Source: Thermoactinomyces sp. DSM 45892
GTDB taxonomy: Bacteria; Bacillota; Bacilli; Thermoactinomycetales; Thermoactinomycetaceae
DNA length: 64,000 nt
Assembly: GCF_900107305.1 (NCBI RefSeq)
Contig: NZ_FNPL01000018.1
Span: forward strand, 1-64,000
Direction: 5' to 3'
How positions within the stretch are numbered: the stretch's first letter is position 1; each line of letters starts with the position of its first letter. Both the position numbers and the translations under genes were made by a program. The notes beneath the pieces were generated by a model. The model was not told the origin of the DNA, did not search any database, and saw nothing but the letters and a program-made list of their open reading frames with translations. Shown in pieces: positions 33,258 through 43,080 of the stretch.

Positions 33258-34037
33258 ATGAACTTGCTTGACAAAACACGTAGAATTTCAAAGATTTTAC
33301 AAAAAAATGTAGGTCACCACTTAGTAGATTTTGATGAGGTTGCACAAGCACTTTGCGATGTTATTTCTTCTAATATCTACGTAGTAAATCCAGAAGGAAA
33401 AATGATGGGTCTTGCTATAAACCATGACTTCGAAAATGAGCGCATGCAAAAATACCAAACAAATCGAGAATTCCCAGCAGACTATGCTCGTCTTCTTATG
33501 GAAGTAGATCATACGATGCCAAACATCGGTGTTGATAGTCCGTACACTGCGTACCCATACGAAATGAAGGAAATGTTCCGTGAAGGTCTGACCACATTGG
33601 TTCCTATCATCGGTGGTGGAGACCGTCTAGGTACTCTCGTTCTTTCTCGGGTTAATGAATCCTTTGTCGATGATGATCTCATCTTGGCTGAGTACGGTGC
33701 GACTGTAGTAGGAATGGAAGTACTTCGCGAACGTGCTGGTAAAGTGGAAGATGAAGCTCGTAGTCGTGCGGTGGTTCAACTCGCGATTAGCTCTCTTTCT
33801 TTCTCAGAGCTAGAAGCGGCAGAACACATCTTCAACGAACTAGATGGCTTAGAAGGCTTACTAGTAGCAAGTAAGATTGCGGATCGTGTAGGAATTACTC
33901 GTTCTGTGATTGTAAATGCGCTTCGTAAATTAGAATCTGCTGGTGTAGTAGAGTCTCGTTCCTTAGGAATGAAAGGTACTTACATCAAAATTTTAAACGC
34001 AAAATTATTACCAGCGTTGGAAAAAGCGCGTCATTAA
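33258..34037 (+). CDS. codY: Global transcriptional regulator CodY
   Basis: CodY represses nutrient-scavenging genes when GTP and branched-chain amino acids are plentiful. AGGAGG (33243-33248) precedes ATG 33258, giving the standard 259 residues from [15 protein letters not shown]. The N-terminal GAF domain binds isoleucine/valine. The C-terminal winged helix is [35 protein letters not shown]. In many bacilli codY closes a clpQ-clpY operon; here it is alone between sipS and an ABC gene. Confidence 0.97.
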   Translation: MNLLDKTRRISKILQKNVGHHLVDFDEVAQALCDVISSNIYVVNPEGKMMGLAINHDFENERMQKYQTNREFPADYARLLMEVDHTMPNIGVDSPYTAYPYEMKEMFREGLTTLVPIIGGGDRLGTLVLSRVNESFVDDDLILAEYGATVVGMEVLRERAGKVEDEARSRAVVQLAISSLSFSELEAAEHIFNELDGLEGLLVASKIADRVGITRSVIVNALRKLESAGVVESRSLGMKGTYIKILNAKLLPALEKARH

Positions 34038-34057
34038 TTTCACGCTAATAAGAAAGT

Positions 34058-34092
34058 AAGACCGAGAGCATGGATTGTTCTCGGTCTTTTTG
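34058..34092 (+). terminator. Terminator of codY
   Basis: AAGACCGAGAGCA pairs with TGTTCTCGGTCTT, followed by TTTGTG. Confidence 0.88.
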
Positions 34093-34158
34093 TGTGTAGA
34101 TACTCTGTTTTTGATATACTAGAGACACCTGATTCAATGGTATGTAGGGGATGAAAAT

Positions 34159-35928
34159 ATGGGAAGTGTTCGAAGATATCTCCAATTTGTAAAGCCATAT
34201 CGGAAGCAGATTGTAGGTACAATGGGGATTGGAATGATTAAGTTCGGTATCCCGTTGTTATTGCCCCTTATGCTAAAATATGTGATTGATCATATATTGC
34301 TATCTGGAATGGTTAGGCAAGAACAGATTCAACAATTATGGTGGATTACGTTGGGGGCTGTGCTTTTATTTACAGTGGTACGAATTCCCGCGGAGTATTA
34401 CAGGCAATACTTTGCGCAATGGACTGCGAGTCGTGTTTTATTTGATGTACGGAATCAGATGTATGATCATATCCAGCGATTATCACTTCGCTATTACAAT
34501 AATCAAAAAGTAGGGCAAGTGATTTCACGTGTGATTAACGATGTGGAACAAACAAAAGAGTTTGTGATTACGGGAATGATGAATGTCTGGTTAGATTTTA
34601 TTACCTTATTTATCGCAGTCGGAATGATGGTCTGGATTGATCCATGGATGACCTTGATTTCGCTTTCAGTCTTCCCGCTATATGGTTTTAGTGTGAAGTA
34701 TTTTTATCAGAACCTACGAAAATACACACGTGAGAGATCACAAGCACTAAGTGAGCTGCAGGGGCATCTTCATGAGAGAATTCAAGGGATTCCTGTGATT
34801 CGTGCTTTTCATCTTGAAGAGCATGAGCAAGTTCAGTTTCAAAAGCGGAATCGACATTTTCTCGAAAAGGCACTAACTCATACACGATGGACTGCGAAAA
34901 CATTTGCTTCTGTCAATACGATTACTGATTTAGCACCTATTATCGTGATAGTGGTTTCTGCCTACTATGTCATCCAAGGTGAGCTTACTCTGGGGGCAAT
35001 GACAGCTTTTTATGGTTATCTGGGCTTGATCTATTCACCGGTACGCCGACTAGTAAATGCCTCTACTACCCTTACTCAAGCACATGCTTCTATGGACCGG
35101 GTTTTTGAGTTTTTAGATGAGTCTTACGACATAGTAGATCGCCCGGATGCATATGTAGTGAAGGAGATACAAGGAAAGATTAACTTTGATGGAGTTGCAT
35201 TTTCCTATGAGAAAGACCGAGAGCCTGTACTCAAGGATATAAACTTAGAGATGGAAGCAGGTCAGATGATTGCCTTAGTTGGACCTTCTGGTGGGGGAAA
35301 ATCCTCGATCGTGTCGTTAATTCCTCGTTTTTTTGATGTGACGAAAGGGAGTATTAAAGTAGATGGTATAGATGTACGTGATTACACTCAAGAGAGTTTA
35401 CGAAACCAAATCGGATTGGTTCTGCAAGATAACTTCCTATTCAGTGGGACGATTGCAGAAAATATTCAGATGGGGAGAATAGAAGCTTCAGAGAGTGAGG
35501 TGATGGAAGCCGCAAAAGCCGCAAATGCACACGATTTTATTACACAACTTCCCCAAGGCTATCAAACGGAAATCGGAGAACGGGGTGTAAAATTATCGGG
35601 TGGGCAGAAGCAACGTTTAGCGATTGCTAGGGTGTTTTTGAAGGATCCTCGGATCATTATTTTAGATGAAGCTACCTCCGCTCTCGACTTGCAATCGGAA
35701 GCATTGGTTCAGGAATCACTGGAGAGACTGGCTACGAATCGAACTACGATCATAGTCGCTCACAGGCTGTCTACGATTACGCATGCGGATCAAATCATTG
35801 TCATTGATAATGGAGAAGTAGTGGAGCGAGGAACCCACGAACAACTCTTATCGCACGATGGCCTTTATAGTGAACTTTTTCACGTACAAAATGTAGATAT
35901 TCTTTCTAATGAAAAAAACAAATTTTGA
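34159..35928 (+). CDS. ABC exporter, fused membrane and ATPase domains
   Basis: The 589-residue half-transporter has six N-terminal helices (about 16-310) and a nucleotide-binding domain with Walker A GPSGGGKSS (about 375), Q-loop LVLQDNFLFSG, signature LSGGQKQR, Walker B RIIILDEATSALD, and an H-loop His in VAHRLSTI. It resembles the MsbA/YwjA multidrug and lipid exporter group. The substrate cannot be told from sequence. TAGGGGATG precedes the ATG. It is transcribed alone. Confidence 0.92.
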   Translation: MGSVRRYLQFVKPYRKQIVGTMGIGMIKFGIPLLLPLMLKYVIDHILLSGMVRQEQIQQLWWITLGAVLLFTVVRIPAEYYRQYFAQWTASRVLFDVRNQMYDHIQRLSLRYYNNQKVGQVISRVINDVEQTKEFVITGMMNVWLDFITLFIAVGMMVWIDPWMTLISLSVFPLYGFSVKYFYQNLRKYTRERSQALSELQGHLHERIQGIPVIRAFHLEEHEQVQFQKRNRHFLEKALTHTRWTAKTFASVNTITDLAPIIVIVVSAYYVIQGELTLGAMTAFYGYLGLIYSPVRRLVNASTTLTQAHASMDRVFEFLDESYDIVDRPDAYVVKEIQGKINFDGVAFSYEKDREPVLKDINLEMEAGQMIALVGPSGGGKSSIVSLIPRFFDVTKGSIKVDGIDVRDYTQESLRNQIGLVLQDNFLFSGTIAENIQMGRIEASESEVMEAAKAANAHDFITQLPQGYQTEIGERGVKLSGGQKQRLAIARVFLKDPRIIILDEATSALDLQSEALVQESLERLATNRTTIIVAHRLSTITHADQIIVIDNGEVVERGTHEQLLSHDGLYSELFHVQNVDILSNEKNKF

Positions 35929-35940
35929 TTCCATGAAATT

Positions 35941-35968
35941 TTGACATAAAATATTCACATACTATGTA
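35941..35968 (+). promoter_or_regulatory. Possible promoter of the cta operon
   Basis: A perfect TTGACA (35941-35946) is followed after 16 bp by TATGTA, a weak -10. The 35929-36231 gap otherwise holds AT-rich leader with no open frame and a strong GGGAGGGAGG ribosome site at its end. Confidence 0.45.
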
Positions 35969-36231
35969 ACAAGGTCTGTTTAGGGATGGAATACCATGCG
36001 AATTAAGGGAACTTTGAAGTAAGTAAATGTTATTATACGAAAATGCGGGAGAAAACAAATCCTTTCTATCTTATTTGAAAATCTTTCTGCCCTTGCACGA
36101 ACATCCATCATCAACTAAAATGATGTTGGTATCAAGCGTAAAACAGGGATTGTGAATAAAAGCATTTGCTTGAAAAAAGGATGTTAACAACCAGTTTCTT
36201 GGTTGGACGTAAACAGGGAGGGAGGTTTGTT

Positions 36232-37161
36232 ATGTCAAGATCTGCTGAGAGAGCACTCGCTTCCCAATCTCTCATGGATGTAGGTAAATCAACGTGGCGT
36301 GATTACTATGAGGTTACGAAGCCAGGCATTAATAAGTCGAATTTGCTCGCAACGTTTACGGGCTTTTGGTTGGCTTCTGGTTTTCAGCATTTTGATTTAT
36401 TAAACCTACTATGGACACTTCTCGGAACAGCACTGGTGATTGCAGGGGGCTGTGTGTTAAATAATTTTTATGATCGAGATATTGATCCGAAAATGAATCG
36501 CACAGAGACAAGGGCAGTCCCTGAAGGTCGAATTAAGCCGACGGTTGCGTTATGGTACGGCATATTTTTAAGTTTAGTAGGATTTATCGTGCTTGGTGTA
36601 TTAGTCAATGCCACTGCAGCATTCCTAGGTTTTGTTGGTTTCTTTGTATATGTGATGATTTATACAATGTGGCTGAAGCGTACCAGTGTGTGGAATACTG
36701 TAGTAGGTGGTGTCTCTGGTGCTGTGCCGCCGATGATCGGATGGGTAGCTGTTACTGAGCGGATTGATTTAACCGCTTGGGCTCTTTTCTTGGTCTTGTT
36801 TATGTGGCAACCCCCTCACTTCTTTGCACTGGCGATGCGTCGAGTGGAAGAATATCGTGCTGCTGGGATTCCAATGTTACCCGTGATAAAAGGGTTTGCT
36901 GAGACCAAGATCCAAACGCTACTCTTTACGCTCCTGCTGTTGCCTTCCTCTCTCCTATTGTTCTTTACTGGAGCGAGTGGTTGGGTGTATTTAACGGCAG
37001 CAACTATATTAGGGGTTGTCTACATCATCCTTTCTATTAAAGGCTTTTATGCCAAGGATGATATCGCTTGGGCTAAGATGATGTTTATCTACTCACTCAT
37101 CTATCTCGTGGGCATACTCTTAGTGATGGTGATTGACAAAGGAATTACATCCTTCTATTAG
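36232..37161 (+). CDS. ctaB: Protoheme IX farnesyltransferase (heme O synthase)
   Basis: CtaB adds a farnesyl group to heme b, the first step to heme A for the oxidase encoded downstream. It is a polytopic UbiA-family protein with the Asp-rich active site NNFYDRDIDPKMNRTETR (about residues 78-95) and the second conserved loop near RRVEEYRAAGIPMLP. The frame opens at 36166, but GGGAGGGAGG before ATG 36232 gives 309 residues starting MSRSAERALASQ. Confidence 0.95.
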   Translation: MSRSAERALASQSLMDVGKSTWRDYYEVTKPGINKSNLLATFTGFWLASGFQHFDLLNLLWTLLGTALVIAGGCVLNNFYDRDIDPKMNRTETRAVPEGRIKPTVALWYGIFLSLVGFIVLGVLVNATAAFLGFVGFFVYVMIYTMWLKRTSVWNTVVGGVSGAVPPMIGWVAVTERIDLTAWALFLVLFMWQPPHFFALAMRRVEEYRAAGIPMLPVIKGFAETKIQTLLFTLLLLPSSLLLFFTGASGWVYLTAATILGVVYIILSIKGFYAKDDIAWAKMMFIYSLIYLVGILLVMVIDKGITSFY

Positions 37162-37275
37162 ATGTGAACCAGTAGGGTTTATTGCCCTGCATTTATTCAA
37201 TCAGTTCTTTTCAGGATTCATTGGTTATACTGAGTTTATGAGAGGAACTGTCTTCAGAAAGTGAGGTTGAATGTA

Positions 37276-38295
37276 GTGAGCCGAAAAGGTTTATGGCGAA
37301 TACTAGCTGTACTTGCCCTAGCGATGCTTGTACTAGCAGGCTGTGATTCAAGTAAAATACTACCAAGTGATGCACTGAATGTACTTGATCCGAAGGGAAC
37401 CGCGGGTGAAAAGAGCTTAGATTTAATCTATTTTAGTATTGCGATCATGCTAGTGGTGTTTGCTATTGTAATGGCAATTTTTATCTACGTTTTAGTGAAG
37501 TTTCGAAAGCGTGAGGGGATAACTCTAGATCGTTCCAAATACAAGGATCATAATACTGTGTTGGAAATTATCTGGACAGTTCTTCCGATTGCGGCTCTGG
37601 TAGCGCTCGCAATTCCGACTGTGAAGTATACCTTCGATCTTGCTGAAGTACCAAAAGGCGATGATGTGTTGGTTGTAGAAGTTGTCGGTCATCAGTATTG
37701 GTGGGAATTTAAGTATCCGAAACAAGGATTTAAAACGGCTCAAGAATTACATATACCTGTTGGAAAAAAAGTTCACTTTAAAATTACAGGTAAGGATGTA
37801 CTTCATGCATTTTGGGTTCCAGCCCTCGGTGGGAAGATGGACGTAATCCCTGGACGTGTCAACGATCTTACACTAGATGCGAAAAAGGCTGGTGTCTACC
37901 ACGGGAAATGTGCAGAGCTTTGCGGGGCAAGTCATGCTTTGATGGACTTTAAAGTAGTGGCAGAGGAACAAGCTGATTTTGATAAATGGATTGCGAAGAT
38001 GTCTGCTCCTCCAGCTCCTGTTGTGACGGCGAAAGAAAAGCAGGGTGAAGAAATCTATAATAGCTCCTGTATCAAATGTCATGCTGGTATGGATCCAAAA
38101 AGGGAAGGCCCAGATTTGACGAAGTTTGGTAACCGTCAGTCAATTGCGGGTTTTCTTAAATACGATGAAAAGAACTTAAAAGCTTGGCTAAAAGATCCGA
38201 AATCGATTAAGCCAGGGACGAAGATGGAGAAGTTTGACTTCTTGAATGATCAAGAACTTGATGCTCTAACCGAATACTTAATGAATCGCAAATAA
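37276..38295 (+). CDS. ctaC: caa3 cytochrome c oxidase subunit II with cytochrome c domain
   Basis: CtaC receives electrons at CuA. It is a lipoprotein (lipobox LVLAGC at residues 19-24) with two further helices. The CuA site is built from DVLHAFW and the CAELCGASHALM cluster. GHQYWWEFKYP is the aromatic electron-entry segment. The C-terminal cytochrome c domain has CIKCH (CxxCH) and a likely Met ligand in GTKMEKF, which marks the caa3 type. GTG 37276 is preferred over GTG 37261 because GAGGTTGA lies before it. Confidence 0.95.
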   Translation: MSRKGLWRILAVLALAMLVLAGCDSSKILPSDALNVLDPKGTAGEKSLDLIYFSIAIMLVVFAIVMAIFIYVLVKFRKREGITLDRSKYKDHNTVLEIIWTVLPIAALVALAIPTVKYTFDLAEVPKGDDVLVVEVVGHQYWWEFKYPKQGFKTAQELHIPVGKKVHFKITGKDVLHAFWVPALGGKMDVIPGRVNDLTLDAKKAGVYHGKCAELCGASHALMDFKVVAEEQADFDKWIAKMSAPPAPVVTAKEKQGEEIYNSSCIKCHAGMDPKREGPDLTKFGNRQSIAGFLKYDEKNLKAWLKDPKSIKPGTKMEKFDFLNDQELDALTEYLMNRK

Positions 38296-38332
38296 AACTC
38301 CTATCTTGTGAGGTAACAAAGGAGGGACTACC

Positions 38333-40243
38333 TTGGGTACACTGCTTATCATGATTGTGTTTGGGCTATTTTTTGCCGCGATTTTCACAGGGGGATATAA
38401 CAATACTCTTATCCAACGTGCGCGTAAAACAGTAGCTTGGGATTGGCTTACCTCGGTGGACCATAAAAAAATTGGTGTCATGTACTTTATGGCGGGGATC
38501 TTTTACTTTGTAGTAGGAGGTTTGGAGGCGCTCTTCATGCGCTACCAATTGTTGGTTCCTGGAAATGATGCGTTTGTTGGACGTACTTTTAACGAATTAC
38601 TTACGATGCATGGTACAACCATGATCTTCTTTGCGGCTATGCCACTAATTTTTGGTTTGATAAACGTGGTTATGCCTCTGCAAATCGGAGCGCGTGACGT
38701 TGCGTTTCCATTCCTAAACTCTTTAGGTTTCTGGCTATTCTTCTTCGGGGCGCTTTTAACCAATATGGGTTGGATATTCGGTGGGGCTCCTGATGCTGGT
38801 TGGACTTCTTATGTACAATTAGCCTTAAACGAATATAGTCCGGGACCCGGGGTCGACTATTATGTACTCGGCCTGCAGATAGCGGGTGCAGGAACGACGA
38901 TAAGTGGGATTAACTTTCTCGTCACCATCTTAAACATGCGAACAAAGGGCATGAGTTTCCTTCGTATGCCAATGTTTACATGGACATCCCTCATTACTTC
39001 TGTGTTGATTATCTTTGCGATGCCCCCACTTACGATTGCTCTACTCTTATTGATGATGGATCGCCTTTTCGGCGCAAACTTCTTCGATCATGTAATGGGT
39101 GGTAGTGCGGTACTTTGGGAGCATTTATTCTGGATCTTCGGTCATCCAGAGGTATATATCGTGGTTCTTCCTGCGTTTGGGATTATGTCTGAGATTTTCT
39201 CGACATTCTCTAAAAAGAAATTGTTTGGTTATAACTCGATGGTATTCGCGACATCCTTAATTGGATTCTTAGGCTTTATGGTATGGGTTCACCATATGTT
39301 TACAGTAGGGCTAGGACCTGTATCGAACTCCATTTTTGCAGTCGCTACGATGCTCATCGCGATTCCAACGGGTATTAAAGTGTTTAACTGGTTGTTTACC
39401 ATGTGGGGCGGGGAGTTAACCTTCCCAGTAGCCATGAAGTGGGCAATCGGCTTTATTCCGACATTCGTTATCGGTGGTATGACGGGGATTATGCTTGCTG
39501 CTCCTCCAGCGGACTTCCAATACCAAGATAGCTATTTCGTAGTAGCTCACTTCCACTATGTGTTAATTGGTGGTACGGTATTTGCTCTTCTCGCTGGTGC
39601 ATACTATTGGTGGCCGAAAATGTTTGGTAAGATGTTAAGTGAAAGACTAGGAAACTGGCATTTCTGGACCTTCTTTATCGGATTCCATCTAACATTCTTC
39701 CCACAACATTTCTTGGGACTCTTCGGTATGCCACGTCGAGTGTTTACCTATGAACCGAATGTAGGGTTAGAATATATTAACCAAGTTAGTACACTGGGTG
39801 CAGTTCTCATGGGAATCGGAACCATTATCTTTGCTTGGAATATGATTCAATCATTCCGTTCGAAAAAGATTGCTGCTGCAGATCCTTGGGATGGCCGTTC
39901 ATTGGAGTGGGCTACGCAAACCCCAGTTCCTTTCTATAACTTTGCACAGCTACCAGAAGTTCGCGGTGTAGATGCATTCTGGCTGGAAAAACAAGCTGGT
40001 AATAAGAAGATGACTCCTGCAGAACCGCTTGGTAAGATTCATATGCCGTCTGGTTCTCATATCCCATTCTTGATGTCTTTGGCCCTCTTTGTAGGTGGCT
40101 GGGGCTTAATTGCTCGTAGTTGGGAAATTGGCGTTATGGGGCTGCTGGCATTTGCTGTAACGATGTTTATGCGTTCCTTCGACCGTGATCATGGATTCTA
40201 TGTAAAACCGAAAGAACTCCTAGACAAGGAGGCGAAAAGTTAA
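38333..40243 (+). CDS. ctaD: caa3 cytochrome c oxidase subunit I
   Basis: This is the catalytic subunit, which reduces O2 and pumps protons. Heme and CuB ligands are visible: the His in LTMHGTTMIFF, WEHLFWIFGHPEVYIV with the His-Tyr pair, VWVHHMF, and VVAHFHYVLIGG. The start is TTG (38333) after GGAGGGA. The N-terminus carries an extra hydrophobic helix (MGTLLIMIVFGLFFAAIF) before the WDWLTSVDHKKIG segment where Bacillus CtaD normally begins. The 636 residues are at the long end of the family. Confidence 0.96.
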   Translation: MGTLLIMIVFGLFFAAIFTGGYNNTLIQRARKTVAWDWLTSVDHKKIGVMYFMAGIFYFVVGGLEALFMRYQLLVPGNDAFVGRTFNELLTMHGTTMIFFAAMPLIFGLINVVMPLQIGARDVAFPFLNSLGFWLFFFGALLTNMGWIFGGAPDAGWTSYVQLALNEYSPGPGVDYYVLGLQIAGAGTTISGINFLVTILNMRTKGMSFLRMPMFTWTSLITSVLIIFAMPPLTIALLLLMMDRLFGANFFDHVMGGSAVLWEHLFWIFGHPEVYIVVLPAFGIMSEIFSTFSKKKLFGYNSMVFATSLIGFLGFMVWVHHMFTVGLGPVSNSIFAVATMLIAIPTGIKVFNWLFTMWGGELTFPVAMKWAIGFIPTFVIGGMTGIMLAAPPADFQYQDSYFVVAHFHYVLIGGTVFALLAGAYYWWPKMFGKMLSERLGNWHFWTFFIGFHLTFFPQHFLGLFGMPRRVFTYEPNVGLEYINQVSTLGAVLMGIGTIIFAWNMIQSFRSKKIAAADPWDGRSLEWATQTPVPFYNFAQLPEVRGVDAFWLEKQAGNKKMTPAEPLGKIHMPSGSHIPFLMSLALFVGGWGLIARSWEIGVMGLLAFAVTMFMRSFDRDHGFYVKPKELLDKEAKS

Positions 40244-40857
40244 TGGCTCATCATCCAGTTGAAATCAAACCGGGGATGCATCTAGAAACAGCTACTTTTG
40301 AAGGTAAGAACAAAGTAATGGGCTTCTGGATGTTCCTTGGTGCTGAAACCGTATTGTTTGCTTGTTTGTTTGGTACGTATCTAGCTCTTCGTAATCAAAC
40401 CGTAAATGGTCCAAGTGGTGCTGAACTATTTGATCCGGTCCTTGTAGCGGTGGCAACAGCGATCTTGTTATTTAGTAGCTTAACCAGTGTTTTCGCCATG
40501 ATGGCAATGAATAAGCTAGATAAAAAGGGAATGCTTTTCTGGTTAGGAGTAACCGTATTGCTCGGTCTCTCCTTCCTAATCCTTGAGATTTATGAATTTG
40601 TTCACTATATCCATGAGGGTCATACCTTTATGAGTAGCGCTTTTGGCTCTTCCTTCTATGCGTTAGTTGGAACACACGGTGCCCACGTAACCTTTGGAAT
40701 CATTTGGATTTCGACGATTATGTACCAAGCTTGGAAATGGGGCATTAATACGGAAACAGCTCCGAAACTCTTTGTAAGTAGCTTATATTGGCACTTTATC
40801 GACGTTGTATGGGTGTTTATCTTTACGTTGGTATATCTTCTCGGAATGGTGGGATAA
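40243..40857 (+). CDS. ctaE: caa3 cytochrome c oxidase subunit III
   Basis: The 204-residue, five-helix subunit III of Gram-positive type has KVMGFWMFLGAETVLFA, ALVGTHGAHVTFGIIW and the C-terminal SSLYWHFIDVVWVFIF. It supports the proton-pumping core. Its ATG overlaps the ctaD stop by 1 nt (TAATG), indicating coupled translation. Confidence 0.96.
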   Translation: MAHHPVEIKPGMHLETATFEGKNKVMGFWMFLGAETVLFACLFGTYLALRNQTVNGPSGAELFDPVLVAVATAILLFSSLTSVFAMMAMNKLDKKGMLFWLGVTVLLGLSFLILEIYEFVHYIHEGHTFMSSAFGSSFYALVGTHGAHVTFGIIWISTIMYQAWKWGINTETAPKLFVSSLYWHFIDVVWVFIFTLVYLLGMVG

Positions 40858-41168
40858 TGATGGCGGATCAAAATACTTCTAATACCCAACCAACTGAGCA
40901 CAAACCCGAGAGTAAAATGAAGCATATTGTCTCATTTGGTGCGATGATTTTGCTTACCATCGCAGCTTTCGTTCTTGTACTAAGAGATGTTGTACCAGTG
41001 GCTTGGGTACTGCCCTTGATGCTCGGCTTTGCGGTGATTCAGGTTCTTCTGCAATTGTTTACCTTTATGCATTTGGATCAAAAAGGGTCCCTTTACTATA
41101 TCCTGTTTATTGCTTTTGGAGTGATTGTAGCAGTTGTCTCTGCAGCAGGAATCATCCTTATGCCGTAG
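40857..41168 (+). CDS. ctaF: caa3 cytochrome c oxidase subunit IV (CtaF)
   Basis: The 103-residue three-helix protein has MKHIVSFGAMILLTIAAFVLVL, a middle helix and LFTFMHLDQKG, as in the COX4 bacterial family. Two adjacent ATG codons (40857 and 40860) overlap the ctaE stop; either can serve. The longer open frame from 40788 is an artefact of overlap with ctaE. It closes the oxidase operon. Confidence 0.93.
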   Translation: MMADQNTSNTQPTEHKPESKMKHIVSFGAMILLTIAAFVLVLRDVVPVAWVLPLMLGFAVIQVLLQLFTFMHLDQKGSLYYILFIAFGVIVAVVSAAGIILMP

Positions 41169-41201
41169 ATTTTCATAATGAAAAAGTGTTTCTCTTAAAG
41201 T

Positions 41202-41252
41202 AAAAAAACGCTATTCTTTCTGAAGAGTTATCAGGAAGAATAGCGTTTTTTC
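41202..41252 (+). terminator. Terminator of the cta operon
   Basis: AAAAAACGCTATTCTT...CTGA pairs with TCAG...AAGAATAGCGTTTTTT. It is long and A/T-flanked on both sides, so it may also stop the convergent hemoglobin transcript. Confidence 0.9.
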
Positions 41253-41288
41253 ATGAGTCTGACAGTGGAGATGATTTTAGTATCTAAT

Positions 41289-41663
41289 TTAGGAATTCAC
41301 CATGTGATAAGCGGACATGGCAAGTCGTGACCACATTTGTTCACGTATGGGGCCGTGGATGCCTACTTCGTCTAAGGTTTCATGCATACAAGTAAGCCAT
41401 GCTTCTGCGCGCTCGGGAGTGATTTCAAATGGCATATGACGTGCGCGTAGCATAGGGTGTCCTTTTTTCTCCGTATATAGGCCGGGGCCGCCGAAAAATT
41501 GAGTAAGAAACATGTATTGATTTTCAATCGTTTCGGTTAAGTCTTCTGGAAAGATCGGATCCAGTAGCGGGTGAGCTTTGACCCGTGGATAAAAGGCTTC
41601 TACAATCTGGCGGATAGTAGGTGCCCCTCCTATTGCTTCATAGATTGACGCCTGGTTACTCAT
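41289..41663 (-). CDS. Truncated hemoglobin, group II (YjbI/TrHbO-like)
   Basis: The 124-residue 2-on-2 globin begins [28 protein letters not shown] and has [22 protein letters not shown] and [11 protein letters not shown], which contains the proximal-His region, then [13 protein letters not shown] with the Trp of group II. It binds O2 or NO at heme. The ATG at 41663 overlaps the hemL stop by 4 nt (ATGA), so the two genes are translated together. The open frame further upstream is inside hemL. Confidence 0.9.
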   Translation of the reverse strand: MSNQASIYEAIGGAPTIRQIVEAFYPRVKAHPLLDPIFPEDLTETIENQYMFLTQFFGGPGLYTEKKGHPMLRARHMPFEITPERAEAWLTCMHETLDEVGIHGPIREQMWSRLAMSAYHMVNS

Positions 41664-42961
41664 TTGTGTGTCTCCATTTTTGAAAATGCGATGTCGACGG
41701 CTTTCAAGGTTTCTACAATATCTTGGTCCGTATGAGCTGTGGTTAGAAACCAAGCTTCATATTTGGAAGCAGCTAGATAAATCCCTTGTTCGAGCATGAG
41801 ACGGAAGAATTCGCCGAACTTCTCACTATCTGAAGTCTGAGCTGTATCGTAATCGAATACTTCTTGATCAGTAAAGTATACGGTAAGTGCTCCGCCAAAT
41901 CGGTTTAACGTGATTTGCACGCCATACTTACTAGCAGAAGAACGAATCCCCTCTTCTAACCGAGCGCCCAATTCATCGAGTCGCTGATAGGTGCCTTCCT
42001 TACTTAATTCACGAATGCAAGCAATGCCCGCGGAGATGGAGAGTGGGTTTCCTGCCATGGTCCCTGCTTGATACATCGGACCCATAGGTGCTACTTTATC
42101 CATGATTTCTCTACGACCACCGTAGGCTCCGATCGGAAGTCCACCCCCGATAATTTTTCCAAGTGCCGTTAGATCAGGCTCCACCCCGTATAAGTTTTGA
42201 ATTCCTCCGTAGTGGAAGCGGAAAGCGGTAATCACTTCATCATAGATGACTAAACCACCGGCCTCATGGACAAGTTCATTTACCTGTTCTAAGAACTGAG
42301 GAGCAGGTGGGACAATCCCGAAATTCCCCACGAGAGGCTCCACTAATACGCCCGCAATCTGATCTCCCCATTTCGTAAGGGCCTCTTGCAAAGCGGGAAT
42401 ATCGTTGTAAGGTACGGTAATTACTTCTTGCGCGATACTTGTTGGAATTCCGGCGCTATCGGGGATTCCCAGTGTAGACGGGCCAGAGCCAGCGGCCACA
42501 AGGACTAGATCAGAGTGCCCGTGGTAACATCCTGCAAATTTTAGGATTTTATTGCGCCCGGTATAAGCTCGTGCTAGGCGTATGGTGGTCATCACGGCTT
42601 CTGTTCCGCTATTTACAAAGCGAATTTGTTCCATTGAAGGGATCGCGTCCCGTAGCATAGTAGCAAATTCAACTTCCTTCGAAGTGGGCGCACCGTATAA
42701 AACCCCATCGACAGCCGTTTCCTGAATCGCTTGTGTGACGGCTGGATGGGCATGTCCTAAGATAACAGGGCCAAAAGCCGCTAGATAATCAATGTATCGA
42801 TTGCCATCTTCATCATAAAAATAAGCACCTTCTGCTCGTTTCATGAAAACAGGAGCACTGCCACCTACCGCCTTAAATGAGCGAGAGGGACTATTCACGC
42901 CTCCTACGATCACATTGAGTGCTTGTTCGTATAATGCAGTAGACTTTATTCTTTTATTCAT
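41660..42961 (-). CDS. hemL: Glutamate-1-semialdehyde 2,1-aminomutase
   Basis: HemL converts glutamate-1-semialdehyde to 5-aminolevulinate, the first tetrapyrrole precursor, using PLP. It is 433 residues long. [21 protein letters not shown] lies near the N-terminus, [16 protein letters not shown] forms the cofactor region, and [19 protein letters not shown] contains the PLP lysine. AAGGAGAG precedes the ATG. No other hem genes flank it, so this may be the GsaB-type paralogue, next to a heme protein gene. Confidence 0.95.
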   Translation of the reverse strand: MNKRIKSTALYEQALNVIVGGVNSPSRSFKAVGGSAPVFMKRAEGAYFYDEDGNRYIDYLAAFGPVILGHAHPAVTQAIQETAVDGVLYGAPTSKEVEFATMLRDAIPSMEQIRFVNSGTEAVMTTIRLARAYTGRNKILKFAGCYHGHSDLVLVAAGSGPSTLGIPDSAGIPTSIAQEVITVPYNDIPALQEALTKWGDQIAGVLVEPLVGNFGIVPPAPQFLEQVNELVHEAGGLVIYDEVITAFRFHYGGIQNLYGVEPDLTALGKIIGGGLPIGAYGGRREIMDKVAPMGPMYQAGTMAGNPLSISAGIACIRELSKEGTYQRLDELGARLEEGIRSSASKYGVQITLNRFGGALTVYFTDQEVFDYDTAQTSDSEKFGEFFRLMLEQGIYLAASKYEAWFLTTAHTDQDIVETLKAVDIAFSKMETHK

Positions 42962-43080
42962 TTTATTCTCTCCTTCTCCTTGTCATTGTAACGAGAAACA
43001 GGAGAAAACGGAAGTCGTCGGCTGTGTTATAATTTCATTGATAAATGAATTGTTTTTTGATGATAAAGGAGAGAGTCGAG

